Part shown: positions 11,462 through 18,188 of the stretch, in pieces
Position numbering within the stretch: the first letter of the stretch is position 1
Layout of the letters: the number at the start of each line of letters is the position of its first letter
Assembly (NCBI GenBank): GCA_905209725.1
Contig: CAJLTZ010000051.1
Span: 1 to 18,188 of the forward strand
Source: an uncultured Muribaculaceae bacterium
GTDB lineage: Bacteria; Bacteroidota; Bacteroidia; Bacteroidales; Muribaculaceae
Direction: 5' to 3'
Length of the DNA stretch: 18,188 nucleotides
Translations under genes and position numbers: made by a program
Notes under the pieces: model-generated
Database searches by the model: none
Told to the model about the DNA's origin: nothing
Seen by the model: only the letters and a program-made list of their open reading frames with translations

Positions 11462-13912
11462 ATGAACAGGATTAAAGCGTTATTGATATCAGGTCTGCTC
11501 GTCACGCCTCTTTTGGCTTCGGCCAAGGGCACGGTGACCGGCACAGTAGTAAATAAGGAGAGTGGCGATCCGATGGATTATGTCACCATCCAGCTCGTGG
11601 ATGCGAAGACCGGCAAACCACTCACTGTGGGCGCTACCACGAATGAAAACGGTAAGTTTTCCATCGCCGACATCCAGGATGGAAAGTATCTTGTGCGCGT
11701 CACGAATGTGGGCAGCATTGAGCTGGATCGCCCGGTCACGATTGCCGGCGCTAATGTAAATATCGGCACTGTGAAACTCGCCGATGACGCCAAACTCCTG
11801 AAGGAGGTAGTGGTGGAGGGAATACGCTCGCAGATGAAGTTTGAACTTGACAAGAAGGTGTTTCAGGTTGATGCCAATATAGCATCTGCGGGTCAGTCGG
11901 CCAGTGAGCTGCTTGAGTCGATTCCTTCGGTGGAGGTGGATCAGGATGGCGAGGTGTCGCTGCGTGGCAACTCCTCTGTAACCGTATGGATCAACGGCAA
12001 GGAGTCCGGCCTGACAGCCGACAACCGCGCCCAGATTTTGGAGCAGATTCCTGCAGAGACAATTGATAAAATAGAGGTTATCACTAATCCTTCTGCTAAA
12101 TTCAGTCCTGAAGGCACGGCTGGTATCATCAACATTGTTTTGAAGAAGGATCGTCGAGGTGGATATTTCGGAAGTGCCGAGCTTTCCGGCAACAGCCGAG
12201 GAGGAGGCAATGCTTCAGTGAATATTAATTATAACACGCGGAAGTGGGATACATATGCCAGTGTAGGATTCCGTATGCGCCATAACACCGGCGGCAGTCT
12301 GATGCGCCGCACGTTCGATGGTGGACTCTTCACAAATTCAGACGGCTCCAGCCGCAATCATGGCAACAACATCTTCTTCCGTCTCGGGGCAACATATCAT
12401 CTCACCGACAAGGATGAATTTTATATAAATGGATTCGGAATGTTCGGTCACCGCTGGGGACACACCTCCACCAATTATCTTTCCAACGTGCCAGGCCAGT
12501 GGGGCAGCAACATCCAGCTTGCGCGCAATAATGGCGACAACCGCGGTGCACACGGCGAGTTCGGTTATACCCACCGATTCTCCGACCACCAGACCCTTGA
12601 TGCCAACGTAAGTTACAACCATTGGGGCGGCCCGTCGTGGAACTCTTATTCCGAAGAGGAGGACTGGGGTGACGCCGGCATCAAGTCGGCTTATCGCGAG
12701 CAGACAATGCCTATCAACGTAAACACCTGGGAGGCTAAGGTAGACTACTCCAACACCTTCAACCAGTATCTCAAACTCGAGGCCGGCTTCAACGGCAATT
12801 ACTCACATGAGAACACTCCCAACACCACATGGCGCGGAACAACACAGGCTGACATGAAACTTGCCGAGGAACTCTGGAACCGTTTCATCTACACCAACAA
12901 TATCTCGGCGCTTTATGCCACGTTAGGCGGCAAGGTGGGCCGATTCAGCTATTCAGGTGGTGTGCGTGCCGAGGCATGGCAGGTGCGTGCCAGATCTCTG
13001 GAATATGGCCAGAAAGAGTCTGATGCCCCGGAACTGAAGCGCAACCGTTTCGCACTGTTCCCCTCCGTGTATCTGTCGCTTGCCCTTCCTTACGACAATG
13101 AAGTTCAACTCAACTACACGCGCCGTATCCGTCGCCCATGGGGAGGACAACTCAACAGTTTCCGCGACATCTCCGATCCTACCTCGATTGCCTACGGTAA
13201 TCCCGGACTCGACCCCGAGTTTTCCAACTCCCTCGAACTTAACTACCTGAAAAGCTGGACATATCATATGATATCTGTTTCGGCGTATCTGCGTCAGGCT
13301 TCGGGCTGTATGAACCGCCTTACCTTCATGGACGACGATATCATGTATAGCACATGGGCCAATGTCTCGTCGCGCGTGAACTCCGGTGTGGAGATTGTAT
13401 CGAAAAACAATCTTTTCAAAGGCTGGCTCGACCTTACCACCACGGTGAACCTCTACAACAACCATATCTCCGGTTGGGATTACACAATTACTTCTGAAAA
13501 AGGACATGAGGTAAAGCTGAGCGGCGACAAGCAGAACAGTTTCGCGTGGGATGCGCGCATGATGGCGAATGTAAAATTGCCTTGGCAGTTGGCATTCCAG
13601 GCTACAGGCCGATATTCCTCCGACCACAAGGAGGCTCAGGGCTCGCATCAGGGTGGCTGGAGCGTAGACCTTGGTCTGAGAAAGACCTTTGGCAACTGGT
13701 CGGTGTCGCTCAACTGCCGCGACCTGTTCGACTCCCGCAAGTTTAAGAACACTACATATGGTCCCGGTTACGACCAATACAGCGAGCGCTGGCGTGGTGG
13801 CCGCACATTCCGCCTCACCATCAAATACAGCTTCGGCAACATGAAGGCTAAGCGTAACAAGTTCAACGAAGAACCGATGGACACCTCCGGTTATGGCGAA
13901 TCAGAGATGTAG
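11462..13912 (+). CDS. Outer-membrane beta-barrel receptor, TonB-dependent-receptor type
   Basis: An 816-aa outer-membrane protein. A signal peptide (MNRIKALLISGLLVTPLLASAKG) precedes a carboxypeptidase-D-like regulatory domain (GTVTGTVVNKESGDPMDYVTIQLVD to about residue 105). A plug domain follows (SASELLESIPSVEVDQDGEVSLRGN, VTVWINGKESG, IEVITNPSAKFSPEGTAGIINIVLKK, about 140-255). The rest is a long barrel of alternating aromatic strands (outer-membrane beta-barrel type 3) ending in GGRTFRLTIKYSFGNMKAK plus a short polar tail. The typical SusC N-terminal and plug features are not evident and no SusD gene follows, so it belongs to the broader barrel family without a SusD partner. The substrate is unknown. 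Base composition is GC-richer than the island. It is transcribed alone. Confidence 0.9.
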   Translation: MNRIKALLISGLLVTPLLASAKGTVTGTVVNKESGDPMDYVTIQLVDAKTGKPLTVGATTNENGKFSIADIQDGKYLVRVTNVGSIELDRPVTIAGANVNIGTVKLADDAKLLKEVVVEGIRSQMKFELDKKVFQVDANIASAGQSASELLESIPSVEVDQDGEVSLRGNSSVTVWINGKESGLTADNRAQILEQIPAETIDKIEVITNPSAKFSPEGTAGIINIVLKKDRRGGYFGSAELSGNSRGGGNASVNINYNTRKWDTYASVGFRMRHNTGGSLMRRTFDGGLFTNSDGSSRNHGNNIFFRLGATYHLTDKDEFYINGFGMFGHRWGHTSTNYLSNVPGQWGSNIQLARNNGDNRGAHGEFGYTHRFSDHQTLDANVSYNHWGGPSWNSYSEEEDWGDAGIKSAYREQTMPINVNTWEAKVDYSNTFNQYLKLEAGFNGNYSHENTPNTTWRGTTQADMKLAEELWNRFIYTNNISALYATLGGKVGRFSYSGGVRAEAWQVRARSLEYGQKESDAPELKRNRFALFPSVYLSLALPYDNEVQLNYTRRIRRPWGGQLNSFRDISDPTSIAYGNPGLDPEFSNSLELNYLKSWTYHMISVSAYLRQASGCMNRLTFMDDDIMYSTWANVSSRVNSGVEIVSKNNLFKGWLDLTTTVNLYNNHISGWDYTITSEKGHEVKLSGDKQNSFAWDARMMANVKLPWQLAFQATGRYSSDHKEAQGSHQGGWSVDLGLRKTFGNWSVSLNCRDLFDSRKFKNTTYGPGYDQYSERWRGGRTFRLTIKYSFGNMKAKRNKFNEEPMDTSGYGESEM

Positions 13913-13955
13913 TTCTGATTGATGATTGATGATTTAGAATTGCTAATTGATAATT

Positions 13956-13994
13956 GATTAAGGCCCTTTCAGTTAAACTGGAGGGGCCTTAATC
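13956..13994. terminator. Bidirectional terminator hairpin between convergent genes
   Basis: A 17-pair stem (13956-13972 with 13978-13994, two G:T pairs) surrounds the loop TTAAA. It sits between the convergent receptor and HD genes. Flanking AT-rich copies of TTGATGATT on the left and AATCATCAA on the right (13914-14020) extend the dyad symmetry imperfectly. There is no long T run, but position and stability favour termination on both strands. Confidence 0.75.
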
Positions 13995-14021
13995 ATTAAT
14001 CATCAATCGCAAATCATCAAT

Positions 14022-14561
14022 CTATGAGAATTCCTCGTGGAGTCGCATGAAGCGGGCGAGTGTGTCCGGGCCGTGACGCTCCATCGAGCGGATCACCTTG
14101 TCGAGTGGTTTTTCGGCGCGGATATCTCCGGATTTAGAATAGAATTTGTCCGCATAGCATATCAGCCGTTCCTCCAGAGTTTGGGGTGTCATGTCGCGGT
14201 GGGGGAGTGGCAGATTTTGTGATATGATGTCTTCCACGGTGAGTCCGGCGCCGGTGTGCCGTTCGCACACGAGGGCGTGGCGTGGCAAGCCGCATTCTTC
14301 AAGCATTCGGCGTCCTTCCACTCCGTGACAGATATATGGCAGTGTTCCCTCGCAGCAGATGTCAGGGGCGTTGCATCGGATGATACCAATATCGTGGAGC
14401 AGGGCTGCCTCCACCACGAAATCAAGGTCGGCCGGGAGGTTTTTGTGTCGGGCGCATAGGAGAGCCTTATCAGCCACAAGCCGGCTGTGCACCGTAAGGA
14501 TTGTGCGCAGCCGGCTTGTTTTAGGATAATATCTGTCGATTATTGATTCAATGTCGATCAT
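14022..14561 (-). CDS. HD-domain phosphohydrolase
   Basis: A 179-aa soluble protein with HD-superfamily metal ligands: H26 in LTVHSRLVADKAL, H56-D57 in AALLHDIGI, further histidines in ICHGVEG and CERHTGAG, and the late aspartate in CYADKFYSKSG (about 138). Small HD proteins of this kind hydrolyse nucleotides or other phosphoesters; the substrate is not predictable here. Its ATG overlaps the ilvE stop by 4 nt (14558-14561), so the two are translationally coupled. Confidence 0.85.
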   Translation of the reverse strand: MIDIESIIDRYYPKTSRLRTILTVHSRLVADKALLCARHKNLPADLDFVVEAALLHDIGIIRCNAPDICCEGTLPYICHGVEGRRMLEECGLPRHALVCERHTGAGLTVEDIISQNLPLPHRDMTPQTLEERLICYADKFYSKSGDIRAEKPLDKVIRSMERHGPDTLARFMRLHEEFS

Positions 14562-15589
14562 TTATCGAATTCAATGATTTCGCACCATCCGTGGGTGTCG
14601 GGTTCTTCGCCATACTGGATGCCCTGGAGTTTCTTGTAGAGTTTAGTAGCCACGGGTCCTGACTCCTCCATGCCGTAGATGAACTTCTTGCCGGTGTCGA
14701 GGTCGTCGATTTCGCCGATTGAAGTGCAGACAGCAGCAGTGCCGCAAGTGCCTGTTTCGGAGAATTCGCTAAGTTCTTCGTACGGAATCTCGCGCTGTTC
14801 CACTTTGAGGCCAAGGTCTTCAGCGAGCACGCGGAGGCTCTTGTTGGTGATTGAGGGGAGCACGGTGCGGCTGTTGGGAGTGACATAAGTATTGTCCTTT
14901 ACTCCGAAGAAGTTGGCTGCGCCGCATTCGTCAAGATATTTGTTTTCCTTTGGGTCGAGATAAAGCATCACGGAATATCCGAGTTCGTGAGCCTTCTGGC
15001 CGGCGTTAAGGGAGGCAGCATAGTTTCCTCCGATCTTGATAGCACCGGTGCCTTTGGGGGCTACGCGGTCATATTCGCGGGAGAGGCAAACTTTAGTGGG
15101 CTTGAATCCACCCTTGAAGTAAGGACCTACGGGAGTGGCGAACATGATTACCATGTAATCCTTAGAGGGAGAAACGCCGACCTGTGCGGATGTGCCGATC
15201 TCGAGCGGACGAATATAGAGGGAAGCGCCCGAGCCATATGGCGGGATGAAGCGTTCGTTAAGTTTCACCAGTTTACGCACCATCTCCTCGAAGATTTCAA
15301 TGGGAAGGGGTTCCATGCTGATGCCCTCTGCGCTGCTGCGGAAACGCTTTGCGTTCTCGTCCATGCGGAACACGCGCACTTTTCCGTCTTTGCCACGGAA
15401 AGCCTTGAGGCCTTCGAATGCCTCCTGACCATAGTGCAGACATGCAGCGGCCATGTGAAGTGGAATATATTCATCCTGGCTTACGATGATGTCGCCCCAC
15501 TTGCCGTCTTTGAATTCGCAACGTACGTTGTAGTCGGTCTTTACATAGCCGAACGGGAGTTTGCCCCATTCAATTTCGGTCTCTTTCAT
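14558..15589 (-). CDS. ilvE: Branched-chain amino acid aminotransferase
   Basis: A 343-aa fold-type IV PLP enzyme of the long (eukaryotic-like BCAT) class common in Bacteroidetes. It performs the last step of Leu, Ile and Val synthesis, or the first of their breakdown. Visible signatures are GQEAFEGLKAFRG near 55-65, SGASLYIRPLEIG around 120, the PLP-lysine region GTGAIKIGGNYAASL (about 180-195), LDECGAANFF (about 220) and SETGTCGTAAVC (about 285-295), which contains a CxxxxxC-like pattern. Length is normal for the family. It lies 64 nt after the small secreted protein gene and overlaps the HD gene by 4 nt. Confidence 0.95.
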   Translation of the reverse strand: MKETEIEWGKLPFGYVKTDYNVRCEFKDGKWGDIIVSQDEYIPLHMAAACLHYGQEAFEGLKAFRGKDGKVRVFRMDENAKRFRSSAEGISMEPLPIEIFEEMVRKLVKLNERFIPPYGSGASLYIRPLEIGTSAQVGVSPSKDYMVIMFATPVGPYFKGGFKPTKVCLSREYDRVAPKGTGAIKIGGNYAASLNAGQKAHELGYSVMLYLDPKENKYLDECGAANFFGVKDNTYVTPNSRTVLPSITNKSLRVLAEDLGLKVEQREIPYEELSEFSETGTCGTAAVCTSIGEIDDLDTGKKFIYGMEESGPVATKLYKKLQGIQYGEEPDTHGWCEIIEFDK

Positions 15590-15653
15590 GATAGATATGT
15601 TGATTTAAGTGTCTTTTGTGAATGAAATCGTTGTAAATGTGCGAGGGGGGGTA

Positions 15654-15989
15654 TCAGACAGCCACCTTGCATGTGAGGTCACCGATCTTCACGATGTATA
15701 CCCCATGCGCCGGGAGGATGAACTGCGACGTGCCCTGAGGGATTGTGTCGCTGCTCACGAGCCTGCCGAGGATTGTGAAGATCTTGATCTGCACGGGATG
15801 GTTGGCGCTGACGATGATGACTCTTGAGGCGGACTTTATTTCGAATTCGGCCTCTCTCACCACGTGCTTTGCATCGGCGCGTTCTGTCTTGATAGGTTCC
15901 CAGCCTTTTGCGAGGGCGCATACCGGTGCTGCGGCTGCCATTGCGAGCAGCGTAAGAGTCATGACATATTTCCGGAATTGCGCTTTCAT
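15654..15989 (-). CDS. Small secreted protein with a T9SS-sorting-domain-like C-terminus
   Basis: A 111-aa protein. A signal peptide (KYVMTLTLLAMAAAAPVCALA) is cleaved around residue 28. About 30 linker residues follow, and then a compact beta module: SRVIIVSANHPVQIKIFTILGRLV, ending SQFILPAHGVYIVKIGDLTCKVAV. This strand order (I-x-I-F-x-x-x-G-R-L-V, then G-V-Y-I-V-K-I, then x-K-V-x-V) is that of the type A Por/T9SS C-terminal sorting domain. Here that module makes up nearly the whole mature protein, with no cargo domain. It could be a truncated gene or a small surface protein. A possible -7 box (TAATTTTG on the minus strand, 16055-16062) lies upstream. Confidence 0.75.
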   Translation of the reverse strand: MKAQFRKYVMTLTLLAMAAAAPVCALAKGWEPIKTERADAKHVVREAEFEIKSASRVIIVSANHPVQIKIFTILGRLVSSDTIPQGTSQFILPAHGVYIVKIGDLTCKVAV

Positions 15990-16074
15990 TATGCCTTAGT
16001 TCAGCTGATTTCGCGCCTCTGTTCAGGTAGAGGGTTGAATATGTTGTAAAATTACAAAATTATATTGATACGAC

Positions 16075-16105
16075 AAAAAAATCCCCGCAAAGTTTATTTG
16101 CGGGG
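16075..16105 (-). terminator. Intrinsic terminator of rpsA
   Basis: On the minus strand a perfect 9-bp stem (16097-16105 with 16083-16091, CCCCGCAAA/TTTGCGGGG) with a 5-nt loop is followed by A and seven T residues (16075-16081). It lies 26 nt after the rpsA stop. Confidence 0.93.
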
Positions 16106-16131
16106 AGTCTATGAAATAGGGAGGAGGGCTC

Positions 16132-17928
16132 TTAAGAGTTCTTTTCCTCTTTCTGCATCTGCTCTTTGAGGGCCTGGAGGGCGCCGAGGTCGCCGAGAGT
16201 AGTTTTCTCGATAGCGGGAGCGGCCACAGTTTCCTGGCTGGCCTTCTTCTCGCTGCGACGGTTAGCGGCTGCTTTCTCGCGGCGTTCGCCCTTAGCTGCG
16301 TCTTCGGCGATGCGGCTGTGGCTGAGGATGATGCGCTTGTTGTCCTTGTTGAATTCAATCACCTTGAAGGGGAGTTTCTCGTTAAGCTTGGCCTGAGTGC
16401 CATCCTCTTTCACGAGGTGCTTCGGAGTAGCGAAGCCTTCCACGCCATGCTCGAGCTGGATCACAGCGCCCTTGTCGAGCACTTCGATCACTGTGCCCTC
16501 ATGGATGGAGCCCACGGTGAAGATTGTTTCGAACACATCCCAGGGATTGTCTTCGAGCTGCTTGTGGCCGAGGCTGAGGCGACGGTTGCCCTTATCGATT
16601 TCGAGCACCTGCACCTCGATGTCGTTGCCCACCTGAGTGAACTCGCTGGGGTGTTTGATTTTCTTTGTCCAGGAGAGGTCGGAGATATGGATAAGGCCGT
16701 CCACGCCCTCTTCGATCTCAACGAATACGCCGAAGTGGGTGAAGTTGCGCACCTTGGCGGTGTGGCGGCTGCCGATAGCGTATTTCTCCTCGATGTTCTC
16801 CCAGGGATCTTTCTTAAGCTGCTTGAGGCCGAGGCTCATCTTGCGCTCCTCGCGGTCGAGGGTGAGGATCACGGCTTCCACCTCGTCGCCGGCCTTCAGG
16901 AAGTCCTGAGCGCTGCGGAGGTGCTGGCTCCAGCTCATCTCGCTCACGTGGATAAGGCCCTCGACGCCCGGCTGCACTTCTACGAATGCGCCATAGTCGG
17001 CCATTACCACTACACGGCCCTTGACATGGTCGCCCACCTTGAGGTTGGGATCAAGGTTGTCCCAGGGATGGGGCATGAGCTGCTTGATGCCGAGTGCGAT
17101 GCGCTTCTTTTCGTTGTCGAAGTCGATGATAACCACCTTGATGTCCTGGTCGAGCTCAACCACCTCGTGGGGATCGGATACGCGGCCCCAGCTAAGGTCG
17201 GTGATATGCACGAGACCGTCGACACCGCCGAGGTCGACGAACACTCCATAGTTGGTGATGTTCTTCACCTTGCCCTCGAGCACCTGACCCTTCTCCAGCT
17301 TGGAGATGATCTCTTTCTTCTGTTGCTCGAGCTCGGCCTCGATGAGGGCCTTGTGGCTTACTACAACGTTTTTGTATTCCTGGTTGATTTTGACAACCTT
17401 GAATTCCATCGTCTTGTCGACGAATACATCATAATCGCGGATAGGACGCACGTCAATCTGCGATCCGGGGAGGAATGCCTCGATTCCGAATACGTCAACA
17501 ATCATACCGCCCTTAGTGCGGCTCTTGACGTAACCCTTGATCACCTCGTCGTTCTGGAGAGCCTCGTTAACGCGGTCCCAACTGCGGGTCTGGCATGCTT
17601 TCTTGTGGGAAAGACGAAGCTGACCATTCTTGTCCTCAAGCGTCTCGATGTAAACTTCCACTTCGTCGCCCTCCTTCAGGTCGGGGTTGTAGCGGAATTC
17701 GCTGATGGGGATAATGGCGTCCGACTTCATGCCGATATCAACACGCACTTCGCGCTTAGTGATCGATTTCACGGTGCCGGTTACCACTTCGTTTTCCTTT
17801 GCTGTACGAAGCGACTCGTCGTAGGTGCCGGTGAGTTCCTCGCGGCTCTTCTCGCCTGCGGTCGTGCCGTTTTCATACGCATCCCAATCGAAGTCCTCGA
17901 TCGGGCTTTGAACTTTTGATTCAGTCAT
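16132..17928 (-). CDS. rpsA: 30S ribosomal protein S1
   Basis: A 598-aa protein with six consecutive S1 (OB-fold) repeats, at roughly 45-115, 128-193, 214-285, 299-371, 386-458 and 473-545. The repeats carry typical strands such as YGVFVDLGGVDGLVHITDLSW, YGAFVEVQPGVEGLIHVSEMSW and FGVFVEIEEGVDGLIHISDLSW. S1 binds mRNA on the 30S subunit and promotes initiation. The C-terminal ~50 residues are a charged, Ala/Lys/Glu-rich tail. I use the start MTESKVQSPIEDFDW at 17928; the frame is open 63 nt further upstream, but that part overlaps the leader hairpin and gives no S1-like residues. It is monocistronic, with its own promoter and terminator. Confidence 0.96.
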   Translation of the reverse strand: MTESKVQSPIEDFDWDAYENGTTAGEKSREELTGTYDESLRTAKENEVVTGTVKSITKREVRVDIGMKSDAIIPISEFRYNPDLKEGDEVEVYIETLEDKNGQLRLSHKKACQTRSWDRVNEALQNDEVIKGYVKSRTKGGMIVDVFGIEAFLPGSQIDVRPIRDYDVFVDKTMEFKVVKINQEYKNVVVSHKALIEAELEQQKKEIISKLEKGQVLEGKVKNITNYGVFVDLGGVDGLVHITDLSWGRVSDPHEVVELDQDIKVVIIDFDNEKKRIALGIKQLMPHPWDNLDPNLKVGDHVKGRVVVMADYGAFVEVQPGVEGLIHVSEMSWSQHLRSAQDFLKAGDEVEAVILTLDREERKMSLGLKQLKKDPWENIEEKYAIGSRHTAKVRNFTHFGVFVEIEEGVDGLIHISDLSWTKKIKHPSEFTQVGNDIEVQVLEIDKGNRRLSLGHKQLEDNPWDVFETIFTVGSIHEGTVIEVLDKGAVIQLEHGVEGFATPKHLVKEDGTQAKLNEKLPFKVIEFNKDNKRIILSHSRIAEDAAKGERREKAAANRRSEKKASQETVAAPAIEKTTLGDLGALQALKEQMQKEEKNS

Positions 17929-17964
17929 TAAAAAGTTAAAAAATATGGTTAGTATTTCTCTCTT

Positions 17965-18022
17965 TATGGCGCTCTCCGCCATAATCGGCACAAAAATAGT
18001 GTTTTAATTCGAATCCTGCAAA
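17965..18022 (-). promoter_or_regulatory. rpsA promoter and leader hairpin
   Basis: On the minus strand TTTG (18019-18022), a 20-nt spacer and TATTTTTG (17991-17998) form a good Bacteroidetes promoter. The ~60-nt leader starts with a 7-bp hairpin (TATGGCG/CGCCATA, 17965-17983, loop GAGAG) and then becomes AT-rich up to the ATG. The hairpin could be a target for autoregulation by S1, as known in other bacteria; that is inference. Confidence 0.7.
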
Positions 18023-18188
18023 TATCGCGCTGAAATTTCAAAGAAAAATAGAGAAAAATCCCGAAGGAAAGATAAGATGGTGTGATTTTCGCGTTAATTA
18101 TGTGACGGTAAGACCCCATCCCACAAAAAAATATTAACGCAGGGGTCGCAGATGTGCCTCAGGTTCGGTCTTGCAGGCGAAGGAGCAT
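18023..18188. other. Non-coding region upstream of rpsA with interleaved inverted repeats
   Basis: No gene is evident to the window end. GCGTTAAT (18091-18098) pairs with ATTAACGC (18133-18140), and GACCCC (18112-18117) pairs with GGGGTC (18142-18147). The two stems interleave in pseudoknot order. This could be structured RNA, a gene-end signal of an upstream gene outside the window, or chance. Confidence 0.35.

Noticed and set aside
12953..13777. A 274-codon minus-strand frame inside the receptor gene
   Set aside because: It lies entirely within a confidently identified barrel gene and shows no domain or start signal.
14987..15625. A 212-codon + strand frame opposite ilvE
   Set aside because: It is antisense to a clear branched-chain aminotransferase and has no recognisable motif.
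16318..17919. A 533-codon open frame on the + strand opposite rpsA
   Set aside because: It is the mirror frame of a GC-rich gene with strong codon bias. Its residues are low-complexity (many His, Leu, Val, Asp, Glu) and the S1 frame is certain.
1..18188. CRISPR array or insertion sequence
   Set aside because: I saw no regularly spaced direct repeats, no transposase-like protein and no terminal inverted repeats flanking a gene.

Overview
The window looks like a Bacteroidales chromosome, most likely Muribaculaceae or a close relative. Promoters follow the Bacteroidetes pattern (TTTG about 19-20 nt upstream of TAnnTTTG), Shine-Dalgarno sequences are weak, and the core genes (carboxypeptidase-D-like/TonB receptor, ilvE, a six-repeat rpsA, a protein with a T9SS-like C-terminus) fit that order. 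The species assignment is inference.

Two regions are joined at a tRNA. Positions 1 to about 10,980 are an AT-richer accessory island, almost all on the + strand, with mostly unrecognisable genes. It ends at the 3' end of a minus-strand tRNA(CAU) (10984-11057), next to inverted GAACAC-type repeats that could be integrase arm sites. Positions 11,058-18,188 are ordinary chromosome: an outer-membrane beta-barrel receptor (+), then an HD phosphohydrolase, ilvE, a small secreted protein and rpsA (all -).

The island holds what I regard as a probably undescribed system built on a split FtsZ/tubulin fold. Gene 3065-3592 is a compact FtsZ GTPase half (IGNAGGN, GLGGQTGT, PFIFEG, NNDEL and the H7 helix) that stops where H7 ends. 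Gene 6296-6700, 2.7 kb downstream, begins just before a canonical T7 catalytic loop (GFINLDKDDV) and continues through the FtsZ C-terminal domain. A second, degenerate pair follows: 8200-8847 resembles the GTPase half but has lost the nucleotide signature, and the last ~110 residues of 9175-9960 resemble the C-terminal half with the T7 acidic residues gone. Around them are two small paralogous proteins, a PD-(D/E)XK nuclease overlapping the GTPase-half gene by 4 nt, a helical-repeat protein, and two duplicated unknown families.

Four island promoters share a 19-bp palindrome (ACTGNCA-N5-TGNCAGT), always exactly 9 nt upstream of TAnnTTTG. They control the metallophosphoesterase/winged-helix regulator operon, the small-protein/FtsZ-N/nuclease operon, the 143-aa gene and the five-gene operon with the degenerate pair. 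This ties most of the island into one regulon, probably controlled by the regulator at 1284-2111. The helical-repeat/FtsZ-C operon instead has a degenerate class II tRNA (Leu-like, apparent UAG anticodon) in its leader and a different palindrome over its promoter. A nuclease, a polymerising-GTPase-like pair and a defence-type regulator suggest a conflict or element-maintenance system, but that function is inference.
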